Part shown: piece after piece, positions 16,215 to 25,612 of the stretch
Position numbering within the stretch: the stretch's first letter is position 1
How the letters are laid out: the number at the start of each line of letters is the position of its first letter
Assembly (NCBI GenBank): GCA_964452495.1
Contig: CAYVMC010000007.1
Coordinates: 1 to 64,000, forward strand
Length of the DNA: 64,000 nt
Source of the DNA: CALUTH01 sp964452495
GTDB lineage: Bacteria > Cyanobacteriota > Vampirovibrionia > Gastranaerophilales > Gastranaerophilaceae
Direction: 5' to 3'
Notes under the pieces: model-generated
The model's database searches: none
What the model was told of the DNA's origin: nothing
Seen by the model: only the letters and a program-made list of their open reading frames with translations
Position numbers and translations under genes: made by a program

Positions 16215-17138
16215 ATGTTATTTATATCATCTGACTATAGCGCAAAAGATAATAGTATGTATTATGAAACACAGTATGCAACAACAGAAGTGCAAACAAC
16301 TAATAAATCGGAGTATGTTGTTAAAAAGGGTGACAGCCTATGGAATATTTCTAAAGAACATTTAAAAAAGAAACATGTAACCAATGCAACCAATGCAGAA
16401 ATTCAGGAAATGATGTACAAAATTGCCAAATTAAATCAAAAAGATAGTTTGGAAGCAATCAATAATATAAAGGCTGACGATATCATATACTTGCCAGAGG
16501 AAATGACTGACGTAAAAAATGAAACATGTTATGTGAGCGACTGGTTTCAACGCGGTCCGGCAAATTCTGCAACATCAAAACCCGAAATAAAAGTTGAAAA
16601 AAGTGGTGTTCAACTGGCTAAAGAAACTACAGAACAGATTAAAAAGATTATAGATGCACCAAGTACAATGAATTATAATCAGCAACTGCTTTATCAAGCT
16701 CGTGCAAAAAACAATATTCCAACAGAATTGTTTACAGCACATGGGAAAGCTGGTATAAAGTACTGGACAGAATTACTTTCAGATGAACCTAAATCATCTT
16801 TAATAATTGAAAAAACATATTCATATTCTCCAACAAATCGTCCAACATCTTTACACATTATAAAAAAGGCTAAGAATACCCCTTATTCAGCAACAGAAGC
16901 ACACATGTACGTACTGGTAGATAAATCCGGTAAATTGAAAAAAGTCGCATTTAACACACCCGGAGTACGTATAAACAGTCTCTGTTTTGATTACGAACTT
17001 AACAATAAAGGAATCCTGAGTAAATCCAGTAATTTAAATTCCAAGGTACTTGAACTGGAAGAACTTCCGGAAAGCGAATATTCAACACTTATAAATAAAT
17101 TACAAGAACATTTGGACAGAGAACTTACCAAACAATAA
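16215..17138 (+). CDS. LysM-domain protein
   Basis: The protein has 307 residues. A LysM peptidoglycan-binding domain spans about residues 33-94 (YVVKKGDSLWNISKEHL ... IKADDIIYLP), carrying an insert between its first helix and second helix. The remaining 210 residues have no family I recognise; they include a possible folded C-terminal domain from about residue 185 (YWTELLSDEPKSSLIIEKTY). There is no signal peptide at the N-terminus, so either export is by another route or the domain acts in the cytoplasm or after lysis. GGGGGG precedes the ATG. The GCAAT/ACTTTAT element upstream is shared with the muramidase gene, which also targets the wall. Confidence 0.83.
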   Translation: MLFISSDYSAKDNSMYYETQYATTEVQTTNKSEYVVKKGDSLWNISKEHLKKKHVTNATNAEIQEMMYKIAKLNQKDSLEAINNIKADDIIYLPEEMTDVKNETCYVSDWFQRGPANSATSKPEIKVEKSGVQLAKETTEQIKKIIDAPSTMNYNQQLLYQARAKNNIPTELFTAHGKAGIKYWTELLSDEPKSSLIIEKTYSYSPTNRPTSLHIIKKAKNTPYSATEAHMYVLVDKSGKLKKVAFNTPGVRINSLCFDYELNNKGILSKSSNLNSKVLELEELPESEYSTLINKLQEHLDRELTKQ

Positions 17139-17788
17139 GTATTATTCTAACGTCTTTTAGTGGGAATTTTTAAACATTAGAATATTCTTGAATAATCTGA
17201 TTATAAGATAGTATTCTTGTTATTTTTTAAATATTTTGTTGATGCCAAATTTATATCAATTTATGCAGTCATACATTTCTCCGGTCAATTATGGTTTCAA
17301 GGATTGGGTATGCAGTAATTACCGTAGTACATTTCATTCGGGAAATTAATATCAACAAAAACAATAAACCCAATTACTTAAACTGTTTGTAATTTATTTG
17401 TAATATGGTTGAATTAAGTATTCTTCATATAAAGATGGATATTAACCTGCAAATTATAACTAGAAAAAAATATTAGAGTCTTTCTTAAAAGTTGTTTGTT
17501 ATACTTTCGCAGAGAATGGCATCAGGAAAATTTACCATAAGATTTCACCGACAATATACCCAAGTAAGTTTAGCGGCATGGAAGATTTAATGTAGAGTAT
17601 TTACCTTAATAGATAAATGTGTATTAATGAGTCATAAAAACCGATTTTTCCAGAATTGTACAACGTGATGTAGGAACTATCTAGAGAAAAAAAATAAAAC
17701 TAATGTTTTATAGAGTTTCAATTATTTAGTGAAAAATTTTTTCTTATCTGGTACACTATAGAAGAAGAGAATAAACGGGAGCGAAAAT
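17139..17788. other. 650-nt intergenic region with no recognisable gene
   Basis: The stretch is AT-rich and has stops in all frames. I see no tRNA, no terminator-like perfect stem, and no remnant of a neighbouring gene. A promoter for glgC is likely in the last 60 nt (TACACT at about 17752, with GGGAGCGAAAAT before the ATG), but no -35 hexamer is convincing. The length is unusual for this window, so a small RNA or a decayed gene is possible. Confidence 0.4.
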
Positions 17789-19024
17789 ATGACACAGGAT
17801 AATACTCTGGTTATGATACTTGCAGGCGGTGAAGGAAAAAGACTCTACCCCCTTACTAAAGACAGAGCAAAACCTGCCGTTCCTTTTGGCGGAAGATACC
17901 GAATTATAGATTTTGTACTAAACAATTTTATTAATTCAGGATTTTATAAAATAAAAGTACTTACCCAGTATAAATCGGACTCTCTTAACAAACACATATC
18001 CCGCGGATGGCCGCTTTCACCACATATAAACCAGTATGTTGACCTTGTACCGGCACAAATGAGAACCGGAGGAACTTGGTATCAGGGTACTGCAGATGCT
18101 GTTTATCAAAATATGTTCCACATTAATGATGAAGACCCCAAATATGTTTGTGTTTTTGGAGGCGATCATATTTATAAGATGGATGTTTCTCAGATGCTGC
18201 ATTACCATAAGAAAAATAATGCTGATTTAACAATTTCCGCAATTCCCATCCCAATATCTGAAGCTTCGGAATTTGGGATTATTGAAGTTGATGACAACTG
18301 GCGCCTTATAAACTTTGTTGAAAAACCACAGCAGCCGCCAAGACCCATGCCTGACAATCCTGATATGTGTCTTGCTTCAATGGGCAATTACATATTTAAA
18401 AAAGATATTCTATTAAATGCACTTGAGGAAGATTCAAAAATAGAAGACTCAAGTCATGATTTTGGTAAAAATGTTATACCTATGCTTTTAAACCAAGGAA
18501 AAAATATTTATATTTACAACTTCTGTTCAAACAAATTTGCCGGAATGACGGAAGGTGAACGTGGTTACTGGCGTGATGTAGGATGTGTTGATGCATACTG
18601 GCAGGCAAATATGGATTTGCTGACAGCAAATCCAGAATTAAATTTGTACTCTTATAAATGGCCGCTAAGAACTTTTAATTATAACTACCCTCCGGCAAAA
18701 TTTATATGGCAAGAGGGAGATAGAATAGGTATGGCTACAAACTCTCTGGTATCAGAAGGTTGCATTGTATCAGGCGGTATAATCTCAAAATGTATTTTAT
18801 CACCTAAGGTCAGAATTAACAGTTATTCACAAGTAACGGAAAGTATCCTGATGGAAGATGTAAATGTAGGCAGGTACTCCGAAATTAGAAGAGCTATAAT
18901 CGATAAAAACGTTTCAGTCCCTCCTTATACTAAAATCGGCTTTAATCGAGAAGAGGATGAAAAACGCGGGTTTTACGTATCGCCAAACGGCGTAACAGTT
19001 GTTCCGAAAGGTGCCATTCTATGA
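17789..19024 (+). CDS. glgC: Glucose-1-phosphate adenylyltransferase
   Basis: GlgC makes ADP-glucose, the donor for glycogen synthesis, from glucose-1-phosphate and ATP. The 411-residue sequence has the nucleotide-binding start LAGGEGKRLYPLTKDRAKP, the FGGRYRIIDF motif, the substrate loop with VEKP, and a C-terminal left-handed helix (GCIVSGGIISKCILSPKVRINS) that normally holds the allosteric sites. It is complete. The stop overlaps the next start by 4 nt (ATGA), forming an operon with a thioredoxin-like protein. Other glycogen genes are not in the window. Confidence 0.96.
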   Translation: MTQDNTLVMILAGGEGKRLYPLTKDRAKPAVPFGGRYRIIDFVLNNFINSGFYKIKVLTQYKSDSLNKHISRGWPLSPHINQYVDLVPAQMRTGGTWYQGTADAVYQNMFHINDEDPKYVCVFGGDHIYKMDVSQMLHYHKKNNADLTISAIPIPISEASEFGIIEVDDNWRLINFVEKPQQPPRPMPDNPDMCLASMGNYIFKKDILLNALEEDSKIEDSSHDFGKNVIPMLLNQGKNIYIYNFCSNKFAGMTEGERGYWRDVGCVDAYWQANMDLLTANPELNLYSYKWPLRTFNYNYPPAKFIWQEGDRIGMATNSLVSEGCIVSGGIISKCILSPKVRINSYSQVTESILMEDVNVGRYSEIRRAIIDKNVSVPPYTKIGFNREEDEKRGFYVSPNGVTVVPKGAIL

Positions 19025-19455
19025 AAAACAATATAAAAAAAATATTAATTGTAATACTGGGATTATTTATAATAACCTGTTCATCGTATGTAGTGTTTGC
19101 CCAGAAATACTCAACACAATCAATAACTTATTCATTTCAGGAGGTTTATAATCTGGCAGAACCTTCTGTTCTATATTTTTACAGTAAAGACTGCAAATAC
19201 TGTGTAGAATTTTCACCGGTGTTTAAAAAAATGTCGGAATTATATAAGAGTAAGTATCATTTTGTAAAACTAGATGTTTATGATTCTAAAAACATACCCA
19301 TTTGTGATAAATTCCAGATCCAAACAATTCCTGCAATATTTATTTATGAACCTAAGGGCAAAGTTGTCAGACCCGTCCACCCTTATTATTATACGGAAGC
19401 AGGGATGAAAGATATTCTGAATACATATTTAGCAGAGCGGGATAAACAATCATAA
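19021..19455 (+). CDS. Exported thioredoxin-fold protein
   Basis: The 144-residue protein has an N-terminal signal/anchor (KKILIVILGLFIITC) and a thioredoxin fold with active site C58-K-Y-C61 (YSKDCKYCVEF) and the cis-proline region QTIPAIFIYEP at P104. It should act as a thiol oxidoreductase in the periplasm, anchored or secreted. The cysteine at position 20 is not in a clean lipobox. The ATG overlaps the glgC stop by 4 nt, which suggests shared transcription rather than a shared pathway. The partner is unknown. Confidence 0.88.
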   Translation: MKNNIKKILIVILGLFIITCSSYVVFAQKYSTQSITYSFQEVYNLAEPSVLYFYSKDCKYCVEFSPVFKKMSELYKSKYHFVKLDVYDSKNIPICDKFQIQTIPAIFIYEPKGKVVRPVHPYYYTEAGMKDILNTYLAERDKQS

Positions 19456-19472
19456 ACCACCAGTAACCATTA

Positions 19473-21371
19473 TCATGCGTTATAAGGTATTTTTTCCTGC
19501 TGAATTACTGTAGAAGTATTATCTGAAATATTTGAAACCCCATCAGTTTCAACTGTATTTGCAGCATTAGAATGCGAAAGCTTTTTAACAATTTTTTCCG
19601 TTGCATAATGTTCCGCCATTTTTACCCCTTTCTCTGCTGCCAGATTTATAAGGTAGGATGTTCCGTCAGAAGCAAAAAAAGTTGATGAATTATTGATATT
19701 ACCGACTATTGCATTAAGTTTCGGATTTTTCTGCTCCTGATGGGTTTTTAGCTTATTATCAGCTATCGTTCCCAGCCTATTTAAAATCAAACCGGATAAA
19801 GTAGACAACGCCATAGCTTTCCCACCAGCCTGTAACATAAACAAGAAAGCTGTGGATGTAGCTATACCACCTATAAGAGGTATGCCGAGCTTTAACGTTG
19901 TAGAGATACGTTCCTCCTTTGTATCATCTGCTGCAATCATAACTCCCATCATTGCAAGCGGTGAAATCATACCAAATACCACATCAGTAAGTGCCGAACC
20001 AAGTGTTAAATCTCTTAGTTTATCAAAGTATAAGTCACCTTCAGCACTTGTCGTTTTATTAAACTTTGTTGAAGTATCATATACCTGACGCCGGATTTTT
20101 AGATACTCATCTCTGGGGAGTACCGCCTTTAAGTACGTCAGGGTTTCCTGTAGTTTACCTTTTTGTCCTGCATTTATTGTTAATTTAATGTTCTCTGCAA
20201 GTCCAGATATTTCATTTAACACTTTTTCTTTGTACATCGGATTTTCTCTCATCTGGTTAATAATTGTTTGTATTTTCACTTCAATATCTTTAGTAAGAGT
20301 TTCCCTTGCTGCAAGTTCATTCACACCCGAAAGTTTTTTATATTCACTTAATTTATGAATAATATCTTTTAATACTTTACGAGATTTCGTATCCTGCGGG
20401 GTGATAATTTTATCAAAATTTTTCAACAGTTTATAAGTTTCATTAAATTTATCATCAATATTATTGGAGATTTCTCTTTTGCTTTTCATCAAATAATCCT
20501 GATAAGAAGCTTTTATCGGAACAAGCCATTCCTCTACAGTGAAACGCGTAAACTCACCTTTTGTATAATATTCTTTAGATGTATAAGCATTATAAAATTT
20601 GTCATTTATATTTTTTAATCTTCCGATAAGAACTTCTTTTCTTAAGTTAAAAGCCTTTTCAGAAAAACTTCTGCCATACATTTGATAAGCTTCCGTTGTA
20701 CTTTGTCTTATTATATTTAAAATTTGACTGAGTGTGTACTTCTTACCGTCTACAGTAATAATTTTTGACAAATCTTCCGTCTTTACAAGTTCATCAAGTT
20801 TATCAAAAATCATTTGATTTGTTTTCTTAAAGGATTTATCACATTTTTTATAGTTTGACAATACTGCTTTAGTTGCAAGTCTGTCCCAGGTCTGTGTCAT
20901 TGCATCACAAAGTTTTCCCAGTTTTAATGTTCTTGCAATTTTATTTGCAAGACTGTCTTTCATAGCCGAAAAATTAACAAATATTTGAGATTGCATAAGC
21001 GTTTTATCAAGAAAACGTGCAGCCTTGATAGAAAGAGTTTCTAAAAAAGTTAAAGGACGATGAGCCCTATTCTTTAAAGTTTCTGCTTTCAAATATCCTT
21101 TTTTAACAAAGTTGGAAATAAACTCCATTATATTTTTTCTGTAAAATACCGCAGCATATCCCCCGACTACAAGAGTTACCCCGCTGCCTATCAAAATATT
21201 TTTGAGTTTTTTATTTTTATTATTATCCTGTTTTTCCTGTAGAGTTACGCTATCTGCCGGTGCAGACGCAGAAATGGAAGGTGTCGTTTGCAAATGTGCC
21301 GCAGAATTTCCATCGCGGCGCATATTAACATTATTATTTAAAGTACGCTGTTCTACACTAATACCTTCCAT
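19473..21371 (-). CDS. Large membrane-anchored protein of unknown function
   Basis: The protein has 632 residues. The first 55 are polar and low in complexity (Asn, Ser, Thr, Ala, with a PSISASAPADS stretch); a membrane segment follows at about 57-77 (ILIGSGVTLVVGGYAAVFY). A long Lys/Glu-rich helical region (about 80-440) suggests a coiled coil, and near the C-terminus two or three hydrophobic helices (ALTDVVFGMISPLAMMGVMIAA, IPLIGGIATSTAFLFMLQAGG) reanchor it. The overall plan resembles the 4007 protein. The ATG follows directly on a promoter-like element (21372-21406) without a Shine-Dalgarno. It may be an envelope scaffold; no family is recognised. Confidence 0.75.
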   Translation of the reverse strand: MEGISVEQRTLNNNVNMRRDGNSAAHLQTTPSISASAPADSVTLQEKQDNNKNKKLKNILIGSGVTLVVGGYAAVFYRKNIMEFISNFVKKGYLKAETLKNRAHRPLTFLETLSIKAARFLDKTLMQSQIFVNFSAMKDSLANKIARTLKLGKLCDAMTQTWDRLATKAVLSNYKKCDKSFKKTNQMIFDKLDELVKTEDLSKIITVDGKKYTLSQILNIIRQSTTEAYQMYGRSFSEKAFNLRKEVLIGRLKNINDKFYNAYTSKEYYTKGEFTRFTVEEWLVPIKASYQDYLMKSKREISNNIDDKFNETYKLLKNFDKIITPQDTKSRKVLKDIIHKLSEYKKLSGVNELAARETLTKDIEVKIQTIINQMRENPMYKEKVLNEISGLAENIKLTINAGQKGKLQETLTYLKAVLPRDEYLKIRRQVYDTSTKFNKTTSAEGDLYFDKLRDLTLGSALTDVVFGMISPLAMMGVMIAADDTKEERISTTLKLGIPLIGGIATSTAFLFMLQAGGKAMALSTLSGLILNRLGTIADNKLKTHQEQKNPKLNAIVGNINNSSTFFASDGTSYLINLAAEKGVKMAEHYATEKIVKKLSHSNAANTVETDGVSNISDNTSTVIQQEKIPYNA

Positions 21372-21406
21372 ATATATACAAAAAATATTACATTAAAAAA
21401 ATTGCC
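21372..21406 (-). promoter_or_regulatory. GGCAAT-type promoter-like element, minus strand (variant)
   Basis: On the minus strand GGCAATTTTTTT begins at 21406, and at the same register as the plus-strand copies comes TATTTTTTGTATATAT in place of TACTTTATATAT. The ATG at 21371 begins about where transcription would start. The element is arranged back to back with the plus-strand copy at 21431. Confidence 0.5.
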
Positions 21407-21430
21407 TGAATGTAACAATTTGTAACAAAA

Positions 21431-21466
21431 GGCAATTTTTTAAAATATTTATACTTTATATAAATA
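21431..21466 (+). promoter_or_regulatory. GCAAT/ACTTTAT promoter-like element before the muramidase gene
   Basis: GGCAATTTTTT (21431-21441) and ACTTTATATAAATA (21453-21466) are in the 22-nt register. The ATG lies 64 nt after ACTTT, with AGAGAGAG upstream as the ribosome binding site. Confidence 0.6.
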
Positions 21467-21516
21467 GGAAAAAACAAGGTGAAGTTTTGAGCAAATAAAC
21501 AGAGAGAGAAAATAAT

Positions 21517-22281
21517 ATGAGTAATAATTATATTGAAAACAAAGCAATTAGTCCTATAGAAACTAAATATGTAAATGATACTAGATTAACTACTATGTCA
21601 TCACAAAAACTGATATTTAATTTTAACAAAATGTCAATAGACATAAATCCCGTAAGTTATCAATTACAGTTATTTAATAAATATATTGATGACTTTAATA
21701 AACAATTGTCTAATCTATGCAAGTTTCCAACATTTCATGTTGAACCATTAAACAATGACGATATTAAACAAAAAATAGAAACAACACAGGATGTAGAGCA
21801 AGTTTTTGACAAGATAATGGAATATGTTTTTAAAGATGAGGGGGGATATGTTAATCACCCTAAAGATCCGGGCGGTGCAACCAATATGGGTGTCACCCAA
21901 AATACTTATAACCAGTACTGCAAATTAAATAAATTACCAACAAAAAATGTTAAAAATTTGACTAAAGATGAAGCAAAGCAAGTTTATAAGCAGTTATTCT
22001 GGGAGCAATCAGGTGCTAAAGAAATAGCTGAAAGCGGGGATGCAAAACTAGCTTACGTTGTTTTTGACACTGCAATACACAGCGGTGTAGGAAAGGCTAA
22101 AAAATTACTTGCAAAATCAAACGGTGACGCGAATACGATGATAGAAAAAAGAATGGCAATGTTAAAAAGCAGTAAAAATTGGCAAACCTTTGGCAGGGGA
22201 TGGACAAACAGACTTGCTAAAGTTGAAGCCAGACTTGATGACTTCACAACATCAAAAGAATACATTGAATACATTGCATAA
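21517..22281 (+). CDS. GH108-type N-acetylmuramidase
   Basis: The protein has 254 residues. From about residue 97 it matches the glycosyl hydrolase family 108 lysozymes: IMEYVFKDEGGYVNHPKDPGG with catalytic Glu at E108 in E-G-G-Y, then ATNMGVTQNTYNQY and a central FWEQSGAKEI and VVFDTAIHSGVGKA. These cut the peptidoglycan glycan chain. The first 95 residues are an Asn-rich extension with no signal peptide and no known domain, unlike the bare phage enzymes. No holin, tail or other phage gene is nearby, so it is likely a cellular wall hydrolase. It shares a promoter-like element with the LysM gene and diverges from the 632-residue membrane protein. Confidence 0.9.
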   Translation: MSNNYIENKAISPIETKYVNDTRLTTMSSQKLIFNFNKMSIDINPVSYQLQLFNKYIDDFNKQLSNLCKFPTFHVEPLNNDDIKQKIETTQDVEQVFDKIMEYVFKDEGGYVNHPKDPGGATNMGVTQNTYNQYCKLNKLPTKNVKNLTKDEAKQVYKQLFWEQSGAKEIAESGDAKLAYVVFDTAIHSGVGKAKKLLAKSNGDANTMIEKRMAMLKSSKNWQTFGRGWTNRLAKVEARLDDFTTSKEYIEYIA

Positions 22282-22287
22282 TATTTT

Positions 22288-22319
22288 AAGACGGCTTTGA
22301 ATTTTTTCAAAGCCGTTTT
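22288..22319. terminator. Bidirectional terminator between muramidase and pflA
   Basis: ACGGCTTTGA (22291-22300) pairs with TCAAAGCCGT (22307-22316), extended by weaker A-T and G-T pairs to about 13 bp, with T-rich bases on both outer sides. The pflA stop codon lies on its right arm. Confidence 0.85.
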
Positions 22320-23040
22320 ATATTGTATCAAACCCTTCCTGCACAAACCTTTCTTTAATATTCCAAACCTCCTGTTTGGTCGGTATTCTTGCATTCATTT
22401 TATACTCAAGCCCAAGCTTTTTATATTTATCCCGTGCCATATCATGGTATGGCAACAGTTCCACCTTTTCAAGCCTATAGTTTTTAAGCATTTTTATCAA
22501 ACTTGTAATATACTCATCATCCATAGTATACCCAGGTATTAGAACCTGTCTTATTCTTATTGGTACATCATTTTCCTGCAAAAAATCAAGAAATTTGAAT
22601 ACTTTATCATTTGGTTTCCCTGTAAGTTCTTTATGGATAAGAGGATTAAGGTGTTTAATGTCAAGCATTACAAGGTTTGTAAAACGAATCAATTCTTTTA
22701 AATCATCAGTAATATTAATGTATCCGCAGGTATCTATTGCCGTATGTATATTATACTCTTTAAATTTTTTAAAAGCTTCAATTAAAAACGGAATCTGAAG
22801 AAGCGGCTCACCGCCGGACACAGTTACCCCGCCGCCTGATGCGGCATAGAAAACGTTATATTTTAATACATCTTGTACAAATTCATCGGTTGTCATTGAG
22901 TTTGCTTTACCACACCATGTGTCAGGATTGTGACAAAAAAGACATCTAAAGCAGCACCCTTGAAGAAACAAGACATACCTTATTCCTGGTCCATCCAGTG
23001 TACCCATTGTTTGAATTGAGTGATAGTTACAAATCTCCAT
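22318..23040 (-). CDS. pflA: Pyruvate formate-lyase activating enzyme
   Basis: PflA is a radical SAM enzyme that installs the glycyl radical on PflB. The 240-residue protein has the iron-sulfur cluster motif C-x3-C-x2-C in LQGCCFRCLFCHNPDTW, the glycine-rich SAM region VSGGEPLLQ, and normal length. It lies downstream of pflB on the same strand but behind pflB's terminator. TATAAT occurs 9 nt before its ATG on the minus strand (23050-23055) with no Shine-Dalgarno, so it may have its own almost leaderless transcript. Confidence 0.96.
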   Translation of the reverse strand: MEICNYHSIQTMGTLDGPGIRYVLFLQGCCFRCLFCHNPDTWCGKANSMTTDEFVQDVLKYNVFYAASGGGVTVSGGEPLLQIPFLIEAFKKFKEYNIHTAIDTCGYINITDDLKELIRFTNLVMLDIKHLNPLIHKELTGKPNDKVFKFLDFLQENDVPIRIRQVLIPGYTMDDEYITSLIKMLKNYRLEKVELLPYHDMARDKYKKLGLEYKMNARIPTKQEVWNIKERFVQEGFDTI

Positions 23041-23157
23041 AACACATTAATTATAACCTAAAAATACATTGAAAGTATCAGACAAACGAGTAGACAAAAA
23101 TCACTGCAAGTATTTCACATTTTTTGATTTAATTGATATTAGTAATTTTTTACAAAA

Positions 23158-23191
23158 AATAATCGGGTTCAAAACATTGAACCCGATTATT
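23158..23191 (-). terminator. Rho-independent terminator of pflB
   Basis: A perfect 15-bp stem (23158-23172 with 23177-23191) with a 4-nt loop is followed, reading on the minus strand, by six T. It lies 18 nt beyond the pflB stop. Confidence 0.95.
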
Positions 23192-23208
23192 AATAATTTA
23201 TCATCCAT

Positions 23209-25413
23209 CTAAATTGAAGAGTGGAATGTTCTATTAATAACATCCAGCTGCTGTTCTCTAGTAAGTTTAATGAAATTAACAGCATAACCGCTTACACGAA
23301 TAGTTAATTGCGGATAATTTTCCGGATGTTCCATAGCATCTTGCAGGGTTTCACGGTTAAGAACATTTACGTTAAGGTGTTGTGCGCCTTTTTCAAAATA
23401 CCCGTCCATCATACCTGTAAGGTTGCCAATTTGTTCACTCTGAGATTTACCCAATGTTTCAGGAAGAATACTGAAAGTATTTGAAATACCATCTTTTGCA
23501 TTCTTAAATGGAAGTTTAGCAACAGAACACAGAGATGCCAAAGCTCCTTTACAATCTCTGCCGTTGAAAGGATTTGCTCCCGGAGAGAAAGGAACACCTG
23601 CAACCCTGCCATCAGGTGTATCACCGGTCTTTTTACCGTATACAACATTACTTGTAATAGTAAGGATTGACTGAGTCGGAATTGCATTTCTGTAAGTTTG
23701 AACCTTTTCAATTTTAGACATGAAACGATTAACTATATCAACACCGATTGAATCTGCTCTATCGTCGTTGTTTCCATATTTTGGATAATCACCTTCTATT
23801 TCAAAGTGTTTTGCAATACCATTTTCTCTTATTACTTTAACTTTAGCATATTTAATTGCAGAAAGAGAATCTGTTACAACACTGAATCCAGCAATACCGC
23901 AGCCAAGCTTGCGCACTACATCTGTATCCATGAGAGCAAGTTGTGCTTTTTCATAGTTATACTTGTCATGCATATAGTGAATTATATTTAAAGCACTCAC
24001 ATAAGTATATGCAAGCCAATCCATAGCTTTATCGAATTTTGACATTACAGTATCGTAATCAAGATACTCATCGGTAATAGGTTCAAAATCTGCAACCTTT
24101 TCCCCTGTTCTTTCATCAACACCGCCATTGATTGTGTACAGCAAAGCTTTTGCTAGATTTGCACGAGCCCCGAAGAACTGCATTTCTTTACCTATGATTA
24201 ATGGTGAAACGCAGCAAGCAATTGCATAATCATCTCCAAAAGATTCACGCATTAAGTCATCATTTTCATATTGAATAGCACTTGTTTCAATACTTACTCT
24301 TGCACAATAATCTTTAAAGCCTTTCGGTAAATCCTTACTCCATAAAACAGTCATATTCGGCTCAGGGGCAGGACCTAAGTTGATTAATGTCTGGAGCATT
24401 CTGAAAGAATTTTTAGTAACAAGCGTTTTACCATCAATAGTCATACCGCCAATACTTTCTGTTGTCCAAACAGGATCACCGCTGAACAGGTCATTATACT
24501 CCGGTGTTCTCAAGAAACGAACCATTCTTAGTTTGATGATGAAATCATCCATAATTTCCTGTGCTTGTTCTTCAGTGATTTTACCTGACTTCAAATCCCT
24601 TTCGGAATATATATCCAGAAATGTAGAAACTCTTCCAAGCGACATCGCTGCACCGTTTTGATCTTTAATAGCTGCAAGATAGCCAAAATAGGTAAACTGT
24701 ACTGCTTCTTGAAAACTTTCAGCCGGTTTACTTATATCAATACCATATGACAGAGCCATTTCTTTCATATCTTTAAGAGCACGAATTTGTTCGCTTATTT
24801 CTTCTCTTAACCTGATATTTTCTTCTGTCATAGGAAGATTTTCAGTAAAAAGTTTATCTTTTTGCTTTTCTTCAATAAGCCTGTCAATCCCATAAAGTGC
24901 AACACGTCTGTAATCACCAATAATTCTTCCTCTGCCGTAAGCATCCGGAAGTCCGGTAATAACTGCGGAATGTCTGCATCTTTTGATGGCATCCGTATAC
25001 ACATCAAACACACCATCGTTATGAGTTTTTCTATATTTTGTATAAATAGTTTTTAGTTCCTCATCAACAGGCAATCCGTATGCATTACAGGAAGCTTCAA
25101 CCATTCTATAACCACCATTTGGCATTATTGCACGTTTTAATGGTGCGTCTGTTTGAAGACCTACTATCAGCTCATTGTCTTTATCAATATAGCCTGCACC
25201 ATGTGATGTAATTGACGAAGGAGTAGAAGTATCTGCATCAAGAACACCTTTTTTATGTTCTTCCTTCATCAATTCACTAACCTTATTCCACATATACATT
25301 GTTCTTTGTGTTGGACCACTCAAAAAACTGTCATCACCATAATATGGTGTATAATTATTTTTGATAAATGATGCAACATCAATTGCCGTATTATCCACAA
25401 TCTGGGTAACCAT
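23209..25413 (-). CDS. pflB: Formate C-acetyltransferase (pyruvate formate-lyase)
   Basis: PflB cleaves pyruvate with CoA to acetyl-CoA and formate under anoxia. The 734-residue protein has the catalytic adjacent cysteines (IACCVSPLI) and the C-terminal glycyl-radical loop TIRVSGYAVNF with G near residue 710, so it should be active once modified by PflA. Length is about 20-25 residues short of the E. coli enzyme, within family variation. The gene has a strong promoter upstream and its own terminator. Its presence supports a fermentative anaerobe. Confidence 0.98.
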   Translation of the reverse strand: MVTQIVDNTAIDVASFIKNNYTPYYGDDSFLSGPTQRTMYMWNKVSELMKEEHKKGVLDADTSTPSSITSHGAGYIDKDNELIVGLQTDAPLKRAIMPNGGYRMVEASCNAYGLPVDEELKTIYTKYRKTHNDGVFDVYTDAIKRCRHSAVITGLPDAYGRGRIIGDYRRVALYGIDRLIEEKQKDKLFTENLPMTEENIRLREEISEQIRALKDMKEMALSYGIDISKPAESFQEAVQFTYFGYLAAIKDQNGAAMSLGRVSTFLDIYSERDLKSGKITEEQAQEIMDDFIIKLRMVRFLRTPEYNDLFSGDPVWTTESIGGMTIDGKTLVTKNSFRMLQTLINLGPAPEPNMTVLWSKDLPKGFKDYCARVSIETSAIQYENDDLMRESFGDDYAIACCVSPLIIGKEMQFFGARANLAKALLYTINGGVDERTGEKVADFEPITDEYLDYDTVMSKFDKAMDWLAYTYVSALNIIHYMHDKYNYEKAQLALMDTDVVRKLGCGIAGFSVVTDSLSAIKYAKVKVIRENGIAKHFEIEGDYPKYGNNDDRADSIGVDIVNRFMSKIEKVQTYRNAIPTQSILTITSNVVYGKKTGDTPDGRVAGVPFSPGANPFNGRDCKGALASLCSVAKLPFKNAKDGISNTFSILPETLGKSQSEQIGNLTGMMDGYFEKGAQHLNVNVLNRETLQDAMEHPENYPQLTIRVSGYAVNFIKLTREQQLDVINRTFHSSI

Positions 25414-25523
25414 GCTAACCTCCTTTATATTATCTATTTATCTCTAATATTTTTATTTTGTGAAATATTGCGGATTTATAAAAGATATCCCACCGCAGAA
25501 GATATTCTTCACGTTTCTTTGAT

Positions 25524-25552
25524 ATTGTACACTAAAATCTTTATATTGACAA
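25524..25552 (-). promoter_or_regulatory. Promoter of pflB
   Basis: On the minus strand TTGTCA (25552-25547) and TACAAT (25529-25524) are exactly 17 nt apart. It predicts a start near 25517 and a leader of about 100 nt; the leader contains a small GAAGA-TAT-TCTTC stem near 25500, a possible operator. Confidence 0.78.
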
Positions 25553-25612
25553 TAGTTTAACTAAAATTAATATTTAGTACTGAAAATTGCTTTAAAGCAG
25601 TATTTACAACAC

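Noticed and set aside
17139..17788. Remnant gene in the long spacer before glgC
   Set aside because: I tried both strands for similarity to neighbouring proteins and found none; stops are dense in all frames.
13284..21466. Sigma-54 (RpoN) sites
   Set aside because: GGCAATTTTT resembles the GG half of a -24 element, but none of the five copies has GC 10 nt further on, and the conserved part downstream is ACTTTAT at a longer distance.
21517..22281. Prophage lysis module
   Set aside because: The muramidase has no holin, spanin, tail, integrase or terminase gene beside it, and its neighbours are lineage-style chromosomal genes.
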